Assembly: GCA_963662515.1 (NCBI GenBank) | Contig: OY759675.1 | Span: 1,054,001 to 1,118,000, forward strand | Origin: JAFGDI01 sp963662515 | Lineage (GTDB): Bacteria; Planctomycetota; Phycisphaerae; Sedimentisphaerales; SM23-30 | Reading direction: 5' to 3' | Length of the DNA stretch: 64,000 nt | Shown here: positions 27,966 to 37,672 of the stretch, one piece after another | Layout of the letters: each line of letters starts with the position of its first letter | Position numbering within the stretch: the first letter of the stretch is position 1 | Notes under the pieces: generated by a model | The model's database searches: none | The model's input: only the letters and a program-made list of their open reading frames with translations | Told to the model about the DNA's origin: nothing | Translations under genes and position numbers: made by a program

Positions 27966-30620
27966 ATGAAAATCAGTAAAACAGATTCGGTTAAAAGTGT
28001 ATTGATTGCTACCATTTTAATGGCAGGAGCGGCAGGTGCTACCGATCGTGACTGGACTGGTGCGGCCGGTGATAATAACTGGTTCAATTCTGCCAACTGG
28101 ACTCCGGCTGGTTCGCCTGGTAATGGTGATGATCTGGATATCGGCGTCGGGTTCACAATTAATGCCGGAACTACGGTAATGCAGTATGGCTTATCTGATA
28201 TCTCTATTACCGGATCTACCGTTAATATGAACGGTACGGGCGGCAACGGCTCGTTGTATGGTGGAAACAGTACGGTTGATCCTTCCTGGCTGAGGCTCAA
28301 CAGCAATGCGGTATTGAATACTCAGACAACTATGTTAGGTACCGGCGGTCTGGCCAATGTTACTATGTATAGTTCCACCTGGAATATGTCTGCAAATACA
28401 TATCTGGGTTATACCGGTACCTGTGATCTGTCTCTCAATTATAATTGCAGTATCAATTCGGCTTCGCTGATAATGGGATATACTGCAGGTGCTGTGTTCA
28501 CCGGAACTCTCGCTAATAGCAGTCAGATCAATTCTACGGAAAGTGTCTATTTGGGTAATAGTGGAAAGTTTGATATGGTCATTAATTCAGGTTCTGATCT
28601 TATCAGTAACAAAAATATATATTTGGCTAATAATTCCACTTCGGAATCGAACCTGAGTTTGTCAGGTAATGGCAGTACGCTGGTGGCAGGCTCGACAAAC
28701 TTTGGTGCTTTGAATTGCGGTTATAATGGAACAGCCAGCCTCGATGTCTCTGGCGGTGCTCGTGTCTCTGCCGATGAAGTGGCTTTTGGTCGTATGTATG
28801 GCAGTGTGGCTAATGCGACAATAACAGGCCCCGGTTCTATAATTGAGTCATCTGGTAATATAAGTTGTGGCGTAAGCGGTACGGCTAATGTGAATGTTGG
28901 TGATCATTCTATTCTGGATGCCAGATATGGAACGCTTTCAATTGGCGATCTGGGTGTTTTGAATGTCAATAATGGCACAGTTCTCTGTAATTCATTATCT
29001 GGCACAGGACGGATGAATTTTAATAGCGGTAGTTTAACTGTAGTTTCTAATCTGGTCCTGGATGGTGTTTCGCCGCTGGGAAATAATATAGACCTCAGTG
29101 CGGATCATCAGTTAACCGTTTCCGGAACGCTTACCGTTTCTCAGGGTACGACCGCTCGCTTTGACCAGGCAATGGTCAGGTTAGGCTCGCTGATGAATAA
29201 ATCAGACATTTATATTCAATCAGGCGGCGATTTTTTTGTCACAGGTACGGCAACGAACAAAGGTTCGGTCTTTATGAACGGTGGCAGATTTGGTGGGGCA
29301 ACTCTCAAAAACAGTTTTGGCTCTCTGATCTCAGGTGAGGGGCAGATCGTTTCTAATGGCAATATCAGTAACTATGGTACGATAACTGCAACCGGCTATC
29401 TTGAGGCCACTCAGGCAGTTGACAATTACGGCACGATCAATGTTGGTTATTCCAGTTATTCATTTAATACCAGTTCGGCAATTCATAATTATGGTAGCAT
29501 AGCCTTAAATGGGGCTGTTTCTGCTGCCGTCATTGATAATAATGGAACGGGTATAATATCTGGTACTGGTTATATTGATGGTGATACTGATAATCTGGGT
29601 GGTCAGATATATGCCAATGGCGGAGTGCTGACTATTGGAAATCTTACTGGCAATTCTGGTAATGGTGAACTGAAAATAGAAAATAATGCTACTATGCAGG
29701 TTATGAATACCTTTCAGAATGATGCTATGATTACGCTTAATGGTAACGGTGCCAGAATGAATGTGGCTGGTCATATTGATAATACCGGCGTAATAAGTGG
29801 TGCCGGGCGAATGTCTGCTAATATTATCAATGCCGGAGGCATTAACGCTCAGGGTGGAACGCTTCAGGTTAGTGCAGTAAATAATACTGCAAGTGGTCTG
29901 GTCGAAGTGCAGAATGGAGCAACGCTTATCGCGGTTGATGGTATGAGCTTTAACGAAGGTTCACTCAATCTTTATGGTGGAAAGTTTGACAATGCCCGTA
30001 ACGATCTCATCAGTTCTGGCAGTATTCTGGGGCATGGTACTCTGGCAGCCTCTACGATAACTAATCAGAATTATGTAGGCGTTGGTGATGGCGATCTGAC
30101 TATAGTGGCTGACGATTTCTATCACTATGGTGTTGTTAATGTGCAGAATGGCTCAACTCTTACCTTCTTTGGCGATGTGTCAGGCTATGGCTCATTTACT
30201 GGCGATGGTTCGGTGGTGTTCCTCTCAGGCTATACGCCAGGTGTGGCCAAGAGTGCCAGCCCGATAGCCTTTGCCGGTGATGTATCTACAGTTAGTACTC
30301 TGACTATGGAACTGGCTGGCACTCTCAGAGGTATTGATTACAGTCCTTTGTTGGTTGCTGGTGAGTTTTTTGTCGATGGTGTTCTTGATATTAAGTTTAC
30401 AAATGGTTTTGTTCCTGCTTATGGAGACAGCTTCGATTTGTTTGATTTTGATTCGATCAGTGGAGGATTTACCACTATTATTACTCCCTCGCTGCCAGGA
30501 GATCTGAGCTTTGACCTGAGTAATATATATACAAATGGTGTAGTAACGGTCGTTCCGGAGCCTGCCTCAATCGCGCTGCTCACTGGTGCTGCATTGCTGG
30601 CTGTTCGCCGTCGCAAATAA
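27966..30620 (+). CDS. Large PEP-CTERM repeat surface protein
   Basis: An 884-residue secreted protein. After a signal peptide (to about residue 24) comes W-T-G-A-A-G-D-N-N-W-F-N-S-A-N-W, a motif common at the start of autotransporter-like beta-helix proteins. The middle is Gly/Asn/Ser/Thr-rich with repeated short beta strands (NGTV-, GSGT-type turns). The last ~25 residues are a PEP-CTERM signal: VPEPASIALLTG, a hydrophobic helix and RRRK, which routes the protein to the exosortase pathway. It shares its last folded module with the product of 30694-31275. GAGGAG precedes ATG 27966. It is likely a structural or adhesive surface protein. Confidence 0.88.
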   Translation: MKISKTDSVKSVLIATILMAGAAGATDRDWTGAAGDNNWFNSANWTPAGSPGNGDDLDIGVGFTINAGTTVMQYGLSDISITGSTVNMNGTGGNGSLYGGNSTVDPSWLRLNSNAVLNTQTTMLGTGGLANVTMYSSTWNMSANTYLGYTGTCDLSLNYNCSINSASLIMGYTAGAVFTGTLANSSQINSTESVYLGNSGKFDMVINSGSDLISNKNIYLANNSTSESNLSLSGNGSTLVAGSTNFGALNCGYNGTASLDVSGGARVSADEVAFGRMYGSVANATITGPGSIIESSGNISCGVSGTANVNVGDHSILDARYGTLSIGDLGVLNVNNGTVLCNSLSGTGRMNFNSGSLTVVSNLVLDGVSPLGNNIDLSADHQLTVSGTLTVSQGTTARFDQAMVRLGSLMNKSDIYIQSGGDFFVTGTATNKGSVFMNGGRFGGATLKNSFGSLISGEGQIVSNGNISNYGTITATGYLEATQAVDNYGTINVGYSSYSFNTSSAIHNYGSIALNGAVSAAVIDNNGTGIISGTGYIDGDTDNLGGQIYANGGVLTIGNLTGNSGNGELKIENNATMQVMNTFQNDAMITLNGNGARMNVAGHIDNTGVISGAGRMSANIINAGGINAQGGTLQVSAVNNTASGLVEVQNGATLIAVDGMSFNEGSLNLYGGKFDNARNDLISSGSILGHGTLAASTITNQNYVGVGDGDLTIVADDFYHYGVVNVQNGSTLTFFGDVSGYGSFTGDGSVVFLSGYTPGVAKSASPIAFAGDVSTVSTLTMELAGTLRGIDYSPLLVAGEFFVDGVLDIKFTNGFVPAYGDSFDLFDFDSISGGFTTIITPSLPGDLSFDLSNIYTNGVVTVVPEPASIALLTGAALLAVRRRK

Positions 30621-30693
30621 TGTGAGTGAGCTGGTTTAATCTGACTGAAATTTAACTCAGACGCACTGAGATAATGTTAAATAGCATATAAAA

Positions 30694-31275
30694 ATGAAGA
30701 TAATTAATTACATTAAAACTCTGGTTGCAGTTGTTCTGCTTTCGCTGAGCTGCTGTAGTTCGCTGGCGGCGGATGTGATCTATTTTGGCCCGAACCTTAT
30801 TTTGGGCCCGATGGGTCATCTTGATTTTTTTCTGGCCGGCACAGGTTCGGGTACCGACTATAACAGGATCGATGCCCAAAGTGATGTCGTTCTGGACGGG
30901 ACATTAAATGTGACACTGGTCAATGGTTTCATTCCTCAGGAGGACGATACTTTTGATCTGCTGGATTTTGATCCGGCCCGGCTTAGCGGCTCATTTCGCC
31001 AGATAAATCTCCCGGCACTAACCGGCGACTTGCTGTGGGATACTTCCAGGCTATATACTCATGGTGAGTTGTCTGTATATATTCCTTGTCCATATACCGC
31101 TGATTTTACGGGTGATTGCCAGGTTGATCTGTATGACTTTGCTGTCATGGCAACGGCCTGGCTTAGCAGTGCCGGCAGTGACAACTGGAATCAACTTTGT
31201 GATATTTCTGTGCCTGCCAATGGTTATATTGATATAGCTGATCTGGCTGAGCTTGCCGGGCAGTGGCTCAACTGA
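30694..31275 (+). CDS. Secreted protein with dockerin-like C-terminus
   Basis: A 193-residue protein with signal peptide (about 1-25), a beta-rich module (about 30-130) that clearly resembles the last module of the upstream PEP-CTERM protein (VNGFIPQEDDTFDLLDFD versus TNGFVPAYGDSFDLFDFD), and a dockerin-like pair of calcium-type loops (DFTGDCQVDLYDFAVMATAWL; NGYIDIADLAELAGQWL). Such loops are common in Planctomycetes secreted proteins and need not bind cohesins. It lies 73 bases after the PEP-CTERM gene in the same direction. The start has no clear ribosome site; ATG 30694 is chosen for the signal peptide. Confidence 0.8.
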   Translation: MKIINYIKTLVAVVLLSLSCCSSLAADVIYFGPNLILGPMGHLDFFLAGTGSGTDYNRIDAQSDVVLDGTLNVTLVNGFIPQEDDTFDLLDFDPARLSGSFRQINLPALTGDLLWDTSRLYTHGELSVYIPCPYTADFTGDCQVDLYDFAVMATAWLSSAGSDNWNQLCDISVPANGYIDIADLAELAGQWLN

Positions 31276-31512
31276 CCCGGCTATCAAACGGTGTGTGGCA
31301 GTATTTAAGGTGTTTTTAACCATTTGTTGGTTGTACATTCAGGTGACAAGTTAACTTGACTGAAATTTGTTTTTTGCTATAATGCACGCGCTCTGATTTT
31401 GTTATCATCATCTTTTATTATCTGATAGCCTTAGTTTGTGTGTCTTGTAATATGGTGGTAATGAAAAAGAGAGTGAAGATGGGTATGTTGACTAAAAGGG
31501 TAAGAGGTTGAA

Positions 31513-33687
31513 ATGAAGATCAAAGGTATTTTCTTTGGGATTGTAGCAGCGGTGATTTCGTCATGTATGATCGGGCGTGCGGCTTGTCCAACATCTGATT
31601 TGACAGGTGATTGCCGGGTTGATATAGCTGATTTTGGGGTGCTTGCCGGTCAGTGGCTGGCCAGTTCAGATATGGCGGAATTGAGCAAGTTGGCTGAGCA
31701 GTGGCTGGCGGTTGGTCTGCCCAGTCCGCAGATGACCTGGGTAGCGATAAATGACACTGGTGCCGGGATGGAAGATGGTGATGGTAATCCGATCAGTGAG
31801 GGTGGCTTTGTCGGCGAGATGAGCCGGTATGAGACTACCAATCTGCAATATTGCCAGTATTTGAATGAGGCTCTGGCTGCCGGTGCGATAACTGTGGTAA
31901 ATAGCTGGGTTTATGCCAGCGATGACACCGGTTTGGCCCGGCCATATTGTGCCTGCTATGATTATAACACCTGGCCGAATTATACGCCGATCATTTATGA
32001 AAATGACAGTTTTATGCTGGTGTCAGATGATATTGACAGGTCAGAGCACCCGGTGGTAATGGTAAGCTGGTATGGTGCAAAGGCTTTTGCTGATTTCTAT
32101 GGCTGGCAGTTGCCCACCCAGTGGCAATGGCAGGCTACGGCTGACTATGATGGCAGCTTCAATTATGGGTATGGCGAGTATTTTGATGGCAGTAGTGCCA
32201 ATTTCTTTGGCGGCTATTATAATCCGCTGGGTCTGTATAACGAGCCTTATACCTCACCGGTTGGTTACTTTGGCGATTTTGGCTACGGCCTGAGTGATAT
32301 TTCCGGTAATGTCTGGGAATGGACCGATTCTGTCGAAGATGAGTCAGCGATAGTGCGGGGTGGAAGTTGGAATAACAGTGTCGCTGGCTGTACGGTAAGT
32401 GAGAGCTATTCGTTCGATCTTAATTTTCCGAATAAACTTACTGGTTTCCGGGTATGTCGGATAGAGCTGGTTGGTGATAGTGCTATCGAAGATTTTGAGA
32501 CTGGCGATTTTGATGAATTCGCCTGGCAGCATGCTGGTGATGCCAACTGGACAATAGTAACTGGTCAGCAGGTATATGAGGGAGAGTTTTCTGCCCGGTC
32601 AGGAGCTATTGCCGAGGATCAGAGTTCAGTATTGAAGTTGACTGTCGAGGTCGAATCTTCTGAGATCAGTTTCTATAGTAAGGTATCCAGTGAGGAATGT
32701 TGCGATTATCTCAGTTTTGCTATTGATGATACAGAAGTTGGAAGCTGGGGTGGTGAGCAGGACTGGGCTTTGCACACCTATGCCATAACGCCCGGCATAC
32801 ACACTCTGACATGGTCATACATTAAGGATGGTTCTGTGAATGCGGGCGATGATTGTGCCTGGGTCGATCTTGTCTCACCGCTGAAAGAGCATGTGGAGGT
32901 TGTTCCGAATATCAACTGGGTACAGATGTATGATAGTGGTGATGGTATGAAAGACTGGCAGGGAAATGATATTGATCATGGCGGCTTTGTCGGTGAGATG
33001 AGCAAGTATGAGGTGACCAATGCCCAATATTGCATCTATCTGAATTCTGCTCTGGCTGGCGGTGAAATAGTGGTAGTCAATGATGTGGTTTATAATGCCA
33101 GTGATATTTCCAATACAGGCCGTTATTTTGTTACGGCTCAGGGCGATAGCTACAGCCAGATAGGTTTTGATGGCGAAGTTTTTAGTGTGGTTGATCGCTA
33201 TGCTGATTTTAATATGGTGAGTATGGCGGATTTTCCGGTGATAATGGTAAGCTGGTATGGGGCAAAGGCCTTTGCTGAGTATTACGGCTGGCAGTTGCCA
33301 ACCGAATGGCAATGGCAGGCGGTAGCTGACTATGATGGCAGTTATACCTATGGCTGCGGCATGAGTTTGAGCCATGAACTGGCCAATCACGACAACCCGG
33401 GTTTTTATGATCCAATAGGTTTTTCCATGGAGCCATTTACTACCCCGGTTGGCTATTATGGTGAATATGGTTATGGCATAAGCGACTTTGCCGGTAATGT
33501 CTGGGAGTGGACTGAATCACTGGCTCCGTCTGGTGATAATATGATAATTCGTGGCGGTAGCTGGCATCCGAGCGATTCTTCCTGCAATGTCACTTTGCGT
33601 TATGCCCAGATACCTTATGTTTGTGATTATAAGACCGGGTTCAGGGTGTGTCGCGAACAAGCAGTTGATACAGTTGAGAGAAATTAA
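31513..33687 (+). CDS. Secreted dockerin-like protein with two FGE-sulfatase (SUMF1-type) domains
   Basis: A 724-residue protein. The signal peptide is followed by a dockerin-like loop (DLTGDCRVDIADFGVLAGQWL), then a first FGE/SUMF1-like domain (about 75-310: ...PVVMVSWYGAKAFADFYGWQLPT, GNVWEWTDS, VRGGSWNNS, GFRVCR), a beta-sandwich module (about 320-460), and a second FGE-like domain (about 465-715). The two catalytic-type domains are close paralogues. True formylglycine-generating enzymes use two Cys; most bacterial relatives with this fold are not FGEs, so activity is uncertain. AGAGGT lies before ATG 31513. Confidence 0.87.
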   Translation: MKIKGIFFGIVAAVISSCMIGRAACPTSDLTGDCRVDIADFGVLAGQWLASSDMAELSKLAEQWLAVGLPSPQMTWVAINDTGAGMEDGDGNPISEGGFVGEMSRYETTNLQYCQYLNEALAAGAITVVNSWVYASDDTGLARPYCACYDYNTWPNYTPIIYENDSFMLVSDDIDRSEHPVVMVSWYGAKAFADFYGWQLPTQWQWQATADYDGSFNYGYGEYFDGSSANFFGGYYNPLGLYNEPYTSPVGYFGDFGYGLSDISGNVWEWTDSVEDESAIVRGGSWNNSVAGCTVSESYSFDLNFPNKLTGFRVCRIELVGDSAIEDFETGDFDEFAWQHAGDANWTIVTGQQVYEGEFSARSGAIAEDQSSVLKLTVEVESSEISFYSKVSSEECCDYLSFAIDDTEVGSWGGEQDWALHTYAITPGIHTLTWSYIKDGSVNAGDDCAWVDLVSPLKEHVEVVPNINWVQMYDSGDGMKDWQGNDIDHGGFVGEMSKYEVTNAQYCIYLNSALAGGEIVVVNDVVYNASDISNTGRYFVTAQGDSYSQIGFDGEVFSVVDRYADFNMVSMADFPVIMVSWYGAKAFAEYYGWQLPTEWQWQAVADYDGSYTYGCGMSLSHELANHDNPGFYDPIGFSMEPFTTPVGYYGEYGYGISDFAGNVWEWTESLAPSGDNMIIRGGSWHPSDSSCNVTLRYAQIPYVCDYKTGFRVCREQAVDTVERN

Positions 33688-33860
33688 AAGTTTCGGACAC
33701 CGTTTATTGGCGATAGTTGGTATATCTTCTATCTGGCAATATGTTGCGCGTTTTTATTCAGTCTGGTATTGGTGTCGCACACCTCTTAGGGCACATAGTT
33801 CAAAGTATAATAATCAGAAAATGAAAATCCAGGGTATCACAGTACAGTTCCGGATACGAC

Positions 33861-33889
33861 TGTAGAGACGCAATTATGCATCTCTACAG
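33861..33889. repeat. Palindromic repeat, hairpin
   Basis: TGTAGAGACGCA faces TGCATCTCTACA across five bases (arms pair except one offset). It lies between two convergent genes and has the look of a dispersed palindromic repeat; it may also act as a terminator, though no T run follows. Confidence 0.5.
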
Positions 33890-33902
33890 AAATAACTTTC
33901 GC

Positions 33903-35054
33903 TTACAGACATAAAGTCAATATCTCTTCCACTTCCTTCCAGGTTATGTTCTGATGTTCGCCCAGTACTGTGCCGCGGTCTTTCATTCGTTTAACCACTT
34001 TCTGGATATCAGATGCCGAGATATTGTAATCTTTGAGTGTTGTGGGCATTTCTACTGAATGGAAGAATTTAACTGTGGCATCGATCGCTCCCTGAGCTTT
34101 TTCTTTGCTGCTGCCGGACTTGATATTCCAGACCCGTTCGCCCAGTTGTGCCAGTTTTTCCTGCTTATGGGCGAACTGATGTTTCCACACGCCCGGCATA
34201 ACGACAGCCAATGACTCAGCGTGGGCCAGTCCGAAAAAGGCCGTCAGCTCATGGCCGATCATGTGGGTGGCCCAATCCTGCACCGCACCGCAGTTTATCA
34301 GGCCATTTAACGCCTGAGTTGTACACCAGACAAAACTGGCAGCGGCGTTATAGTCTTTTTTCTGAGCTAATACCCGCCCGGCAATTTCGGCCAGGGTTGA
34401 TACCACCGCCTCTGCCTGACGATCCTGCAAGGGTGTCTCGACGCTATAGGTAGCATATTGCTCCATTACATGCACAAAGGCATCGACTATGCCGTTGCGC
34501 AATTGATTTTTCGGCAGAGAATAGGTTGTCTCCGGGTCTAGTATTGAAAATACCGGATATACCTGGGGGCTGTAAAAAGCCAGCTTCTCATCGCTGCTCT
34601 TGCGTGAGATAACGGAATTTCCGTTCATTTCTGTGCCGGTCGCCGGCAGGGTAAGCACGGTTCCCAGCGGCAGGGCGGTTTTGATCTCACCGCCTTTGGC
34701 CAGAATATCCCAGGGATCACCGGCATAACTCACCGCCGCAGCGATAAATTTCGCACCATCAATTACCGAACCGCCACCCACAGCCAGAATGAAGTCGATC
34801 TTTTTCTCTTTTATCAGCTTTACGGCGTCCATGCAGGTTTCATAAAGCGGGTTAGGCTCGATCCCGGCAAATTCAACCGCTATCCGGCCTTTTAATGACG
34901 CTGTCACCTGGTCATAGACACCATTTTTCTTTATCGAGCCGCCGCCGTATATTAAAATTATCTTTTTATCCGCCGGTATCAGATCGGCTACTGTTGCAAT
35001 TGTGTCTTTGCCAAATACTATATGTGTGGGATTTAGATAATGAAAATTATTCAT
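33903..35054 (-). CDS. Iron-containing alcohol dehydrogenase (YqhD/BdhA-type)
   Basis: About 383 residues of family III, metal-dependent NAD(P)H alcohol dehydrogenases. GGGS loops (IYGGGSIKKNG, LAVGGGSVIDGAKF) form the cofactor site, and metal ligands occur around NGIVDAFVHVMEQY, GHELTAFFGLAHAESLAVVMPGVWKHQF. It probably reduces aldehydes during fermentation. ATG 35054 is preceded by CAAGGAGC. An in-frame upstream start at 35099 would run through the terminator stem after accD, so it is rejected. The gene starts only about 30 bases past that terminator and has no evident promoter in between. Confidence 0.92.
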   Translation of the reverse strand: MNNFHYLNPTHIVFGKDTIATVADLIPADKKIILIYGGGSIKKNGVYDQVTASLKGRIAVEFAGIEPNPLYETCMDAVKLIKEKKIDFILAVGGGSVIDGAKFIAAAVSYAGDPWDILAKGGEIKTALPLGTVLTLPATGTEMNGNSVISRKSSDEKLAFYSPQVYPVFSILDPETTYSLPKNQLRNGIVDAFVHVMEQYATYSVETPLQDRQAEAVVSTLAEIAGRVLAQKKDYNAAASFVWCTTQALNGLINCGAVQDWATHMIGHELTAFFGLAHAESLAVVMPGVWKHQFAHKQEKLAQLGERVWNIKSGSSKEKAQGAIDATVKFFHSVEMPTTLKDYNISASDIQKVVKRMKDRGTVLGEHQNITWKEVEEILTLCL

Positions 35055-35081
35055 GGCACTTGCTCCTTGTGTTGTAGTTTC

Positions 35082-35109
35082 AAAAAAAAAGACTCCCAAT
35101 TGGAGTCTT
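35082..35109 (-). terminator. Intrinsic terminator after accD
   Basis: On the minus strand, AAGACTCC-AATTG-GGAGTCTT is followed by nine T residues. It is a canonical intrinsic terminator 13 bases after the accD stop, right before the alcohol dehydrogenase ribosome site. Confidence 0.9.
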
Positions 35110-35122
35110 GTAGTTTATGAAG

Positions 35123-35947
35123 TTATTTACCGCAATAGTCAATAAGTCTTGCCAGTTCGGTTCTGAGGTCTTTGCGGTTGACTATCATATCGACGAAGCC
35201 GTGTTCCATCAGGAATTCAGCCCGCTGGAACCCTTCGGGCAGTTTAACCTTGATCGTCTGCCAGATAGTTCTCGGCCCGGCAAAACAGATCAGTGCCTTG
35301 GGCTCCGAAATGATAATGTCAGCCAGCATAGCAAAACTGGCGGTCACGCCACCAGTTGTCGGGTCGGCCAGCACCGATATATATAACCCGCCTTTGTCAT
35401 GTAACTTGGCTACTGCGGCACTGGTCTTGGCCATCTGCATCAGGCTTAATGCGCCTTCCTGCATTCTGGCACCACCTGAGCAGGTAATAGTGATCATGGG
35501 CAGGTTATGCTCTGTGGCATACTCAATAGCTTTGGTTATTTTCTCACCAACCACCGAGCCCATAGATCCCATCATAAAATCAGGGTCAAGCACTCCCAGT
35601 ACAGCAGGGCGGCCCTTGATAAAGCCTTTGCCTATGACCGCAGCTTCGTTTATGCCTGTAGCCTTGCGCATTGATACGGCTCGGTCTTTATAGCTCTTGC
35701 TGTCAACGAAATTGAGCGGGTCAACAGAGATCATATCGCCCAGCATTTCCTCGAATGTTCCTTCATCGCAAATCTGCAGAACGCGTTTGCGGGCTGGTAC
35801 CCGGAAATGATGGCCGCATTCCTGACAGATAAAGCTGTTTTCCTGCATACTGCGTGTGAAAATAGTCTTGCCGCAACCCGGACATTTCGTCCAGAGTCCT
35901 TCTGGCATATCTCTTTTAATAACTTTTTTTAACTGATTCGACTCCAT
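35123..35947 (-). CDS. accD: Acetyl-CoA carboxylase carboxyltransferase subunit beta
   Basis: About 274 residues. It transfers the carboxyl group from biotin to acetyl-CoA in the first step of fatty acid synthesis, as a heterotetramer with AccA. The N-terminal four-Cys zinc ribbon (CPGC...CQECG) and crotonase-type core (SGGARMQEGALSLMQMAKTSAA, GGVTASFAMLADIIISEP, GPRTIWQTIKVKLPEGFQ) are intact. ATG 35947 yields the usual N-terminal length; a GTG at 35983 would add twelve residues. Neither has a strong ribosome site. accA is not in the window. Confidence 0.95.
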   Translation of the reverse strand: MESNQLKKVIKRDMPEGLWTKCPGCGKTIFTRSMQENSFICQECGHHFRVPARKRVLQICDEGTFEEMLGDMISVDPLNFVDSKSYKDRAVSMRKATGINEAAVIGKGFIKGRPAVLGVLDPDFMMGSMGSVVGEKITKAIEYATEHNLPMITITCSGGARMQEGALSLMQMAKTSAAVAKLHDKGGLYISVLADPTTGGVTASFAMLADIIISEPKALICFAGPRTIWQTIKVKLPEGFQRAEFLMEHGFVDMIVNRKDLRTELARLIDYCGK

Positions 35948-36052
35948 TTTCGATCTTTCATTATTTTCTTGTGCATCATGCACAATCTAAGATTGTCTGA
36001 ACTGGATGATAATTATGCAATTAGCATGTTTATCAGAATGTAGGGGCAAAAT

Positions 36053-36748
36053 CTATTTTACTAATTTGCCACTGAGAGATTTAATGCCAGCCTGGTCGTC
36101 AAGCTCGAATATTCTGACGATCTCTGGGTTATCTGCTATGTCCCAGAATTCGGCAGGCTCTTTGCCGGTGAGCAGGCATTCGGCTATACCTGCGGCTATT
36201 TCAGCCAGAACGACTATTGTTGTTTGACCTTTACTTTTTTTCAGTATCGCCAGAAGACCTTCTTTTATTCTGCTCTGGCAGTCGCAGAAAGTTTCACCTT
36301 CCGGGGGGCATATACTATCAGGAGCGTTGCGCCATTGTTTATAGGCACTGTTATATCTTTTTTCGATATCTTTATATCTCAGGCCTTGCCAGAGCCCGCA
36401 ATTCATTTCTTTGAGATCTGGGTTGACCTTGCATTTGAGCCGGCATAATTCGGCCAGAAATTCTGCTGTTGGTCCGGAAGATTCATTACCACTGCTGAAT
36501 ATACTCTGGGCATCGTAGCCTTTTATTTGCTCAGCCACCGCAATCAACGCAGATTTGCCCTGCTCAGAAAGAGGCAATGGTAAAGTACCCTGTAAACGCC
36601 TCTCCCGTTCAGCATTGGCAACTGTTGTAGCTGGCTGCTGGCAAAGAGAACCATCAACAGGTTCGCAAATTCCACTTCGATCAGCTTCAGCCTGGGCTGC
36701 TTCTGCCCAGGATGTGCTGCCGGATCTTATGATTATCAGTCTTTTCAT
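36053..36748 (-). CDS. Histidine phosphatase superfamily protein, probable pseudoenzyme
   Basis: A 231-residue protein with the phosphoglycerate-mutase-like scaffold: N-terminal IIIRSGST, LQGTLPLPLSEQGK, LKEMNCGLWQG and PPEGETF segments line up with the family. But the catalytic nucleophile of the RHG motif is Ser (RSGST), the second His motif (normally VVSHG) reads VVLAEIAAG, and the Arg in the SxxxRxxxTA motif is absent (SSGNESSGPTA). An insertion of about 30 residues follows the first motif. All three changes argue against phosphatase activity; a binding or regulatory role is inferred. It ends in TAG. It lies upstream of accD on the same strand. Confidence 0.75.
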   Translation of the reverse strand: MKRLIIIRSGSTSWAEAAQAEADRSGICEPVDGSLCQQPATTVANAERERRLQGTLPLPLSEQGKSALIAVAEQIKGYDAQSIFSSGNESSGPTAEFLAELCRLKCKVNPDLKEMNCGLWQGLRYKDIEKRYNSAYKQWRNAPDSICPPEGETFCDCQSRIKEGLLAILKKSKGQTTIVVLAEIAAGIAECLLTGKEPAEFWDIADNPEIVRIFELDDQAGIKSLSGKLVK

Positions 36749-36952
36749 ATATTACCGTTTACAGATCGGCATATCAGGCATGAACTATTTTAAACTGAAA
36801 ATACCTGAGTTTCTGACTGCCTTACGCTTTGGGCGAAGACAGCCCATAAAATAAAAGGCTGTAAAGTCATATTTTTATTCTTAAATACAAAAATGCTTCA
36901 CGGCCTGATACTTTGTTTCGATCTGTGCGTTGTGTATTACAATACAACTGTT

Positions 36953-37348
36953 TTAATTGTTATCACTGCGACTGAGCAGGTCTTTTACCGCGTCCATAAA
37001 CCTCTCCATGCGGAAGGGCTTATTCAGATAGCAATCAACGCCCAGAGTCTCAGCGTAAACCTTGTGTCTGGAACCGGGGTTAGCGGTTATCATGATTATT
37101 GGCGGCTTGCCAGTCTCTTTGCGAAAAGCGCGAATGTTTTCCAGAATGATAAAACCGCTTCTGCCTGGCAACATCTGATCCAGTATCATCAGGTCAGGAA
37201 CTTTCTCCTCAACCATGCGTACGGCCTCATTGCCATTTCCAGTGACCCGGATATTAACGCCAAGTTCTTCCAGTGCTGCTTCCAGAGTTTCAATGATATC
37301 ATCATCGTCATCAACCAGCAGAACATCTTTTCCTTCAAATTCGCTCAT
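36953..37348 (-). CDS. Single-domain response regulator
   Basis: A 131-residue receiver with a four-Asp acidic run (D13-D16), phosphoacceptor D57 (LMILDQMLPG), T89 and K110 (LNKPF). There is no output domain. It stands alone with about 200 bases on one side and 320 on the other, so it is an orphan regulator whose kinase is not adjacent. Confidence 0.9.
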   Translation of the reverse strand: MSEFEGKDVLLVDDDDDIIETLEAALEELGVNIRVTGNGNEAVRMVEEKVPDLMILDQMLPGRSGFIILENIRAFRKETGKPPIIMITANPGSRHKVYAETLGVDCYLNKPFRMERFMDAVKDLLSRSDNN

Positions 37349-37582
37349 TATTATTCCTTTTACTTTCTATTCTCTTTTTTCCCCAGCTTCCAATTTCCCC
37401 TGCCTTTGTAGGTCTTTTAACCTGACAAGGTAATACAACAGGTCGTCAGGCATAATAATCGCCCGGGAAAAGTCTTATATTAATAACATACTCTCATTTT
37501 GTCAATGATTGCCATTCTATATTTAACTGTAAAAAAATATCAAAAAATTATCGTCTCATTCTCTTTTGTTCCGATAACATAC

Positions 37583-37611
37583 TTGTGTAAGGTTTTACCT
37601 CTGGTTATAAT
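37583..37611 (+). promoter_or_regulatory. Sigma-70-like promoter for FliN-like gene
   Basis: TTGTGT (37583-37588), 17-base spacer, TATAAT (37606-37611), about 60 bases before the FliN-like start. The -10 box is perfect and the -35 box has four of six matches. The rest of the 37349-37672 gap shows nothing else. Confidence 0.5.
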
Positions 37612-37672
37612 CTGGAGAGATAACTGTTGTTTTAAGATTTAAATGATTATTTGATAGTTGGTTATAGCTCTT

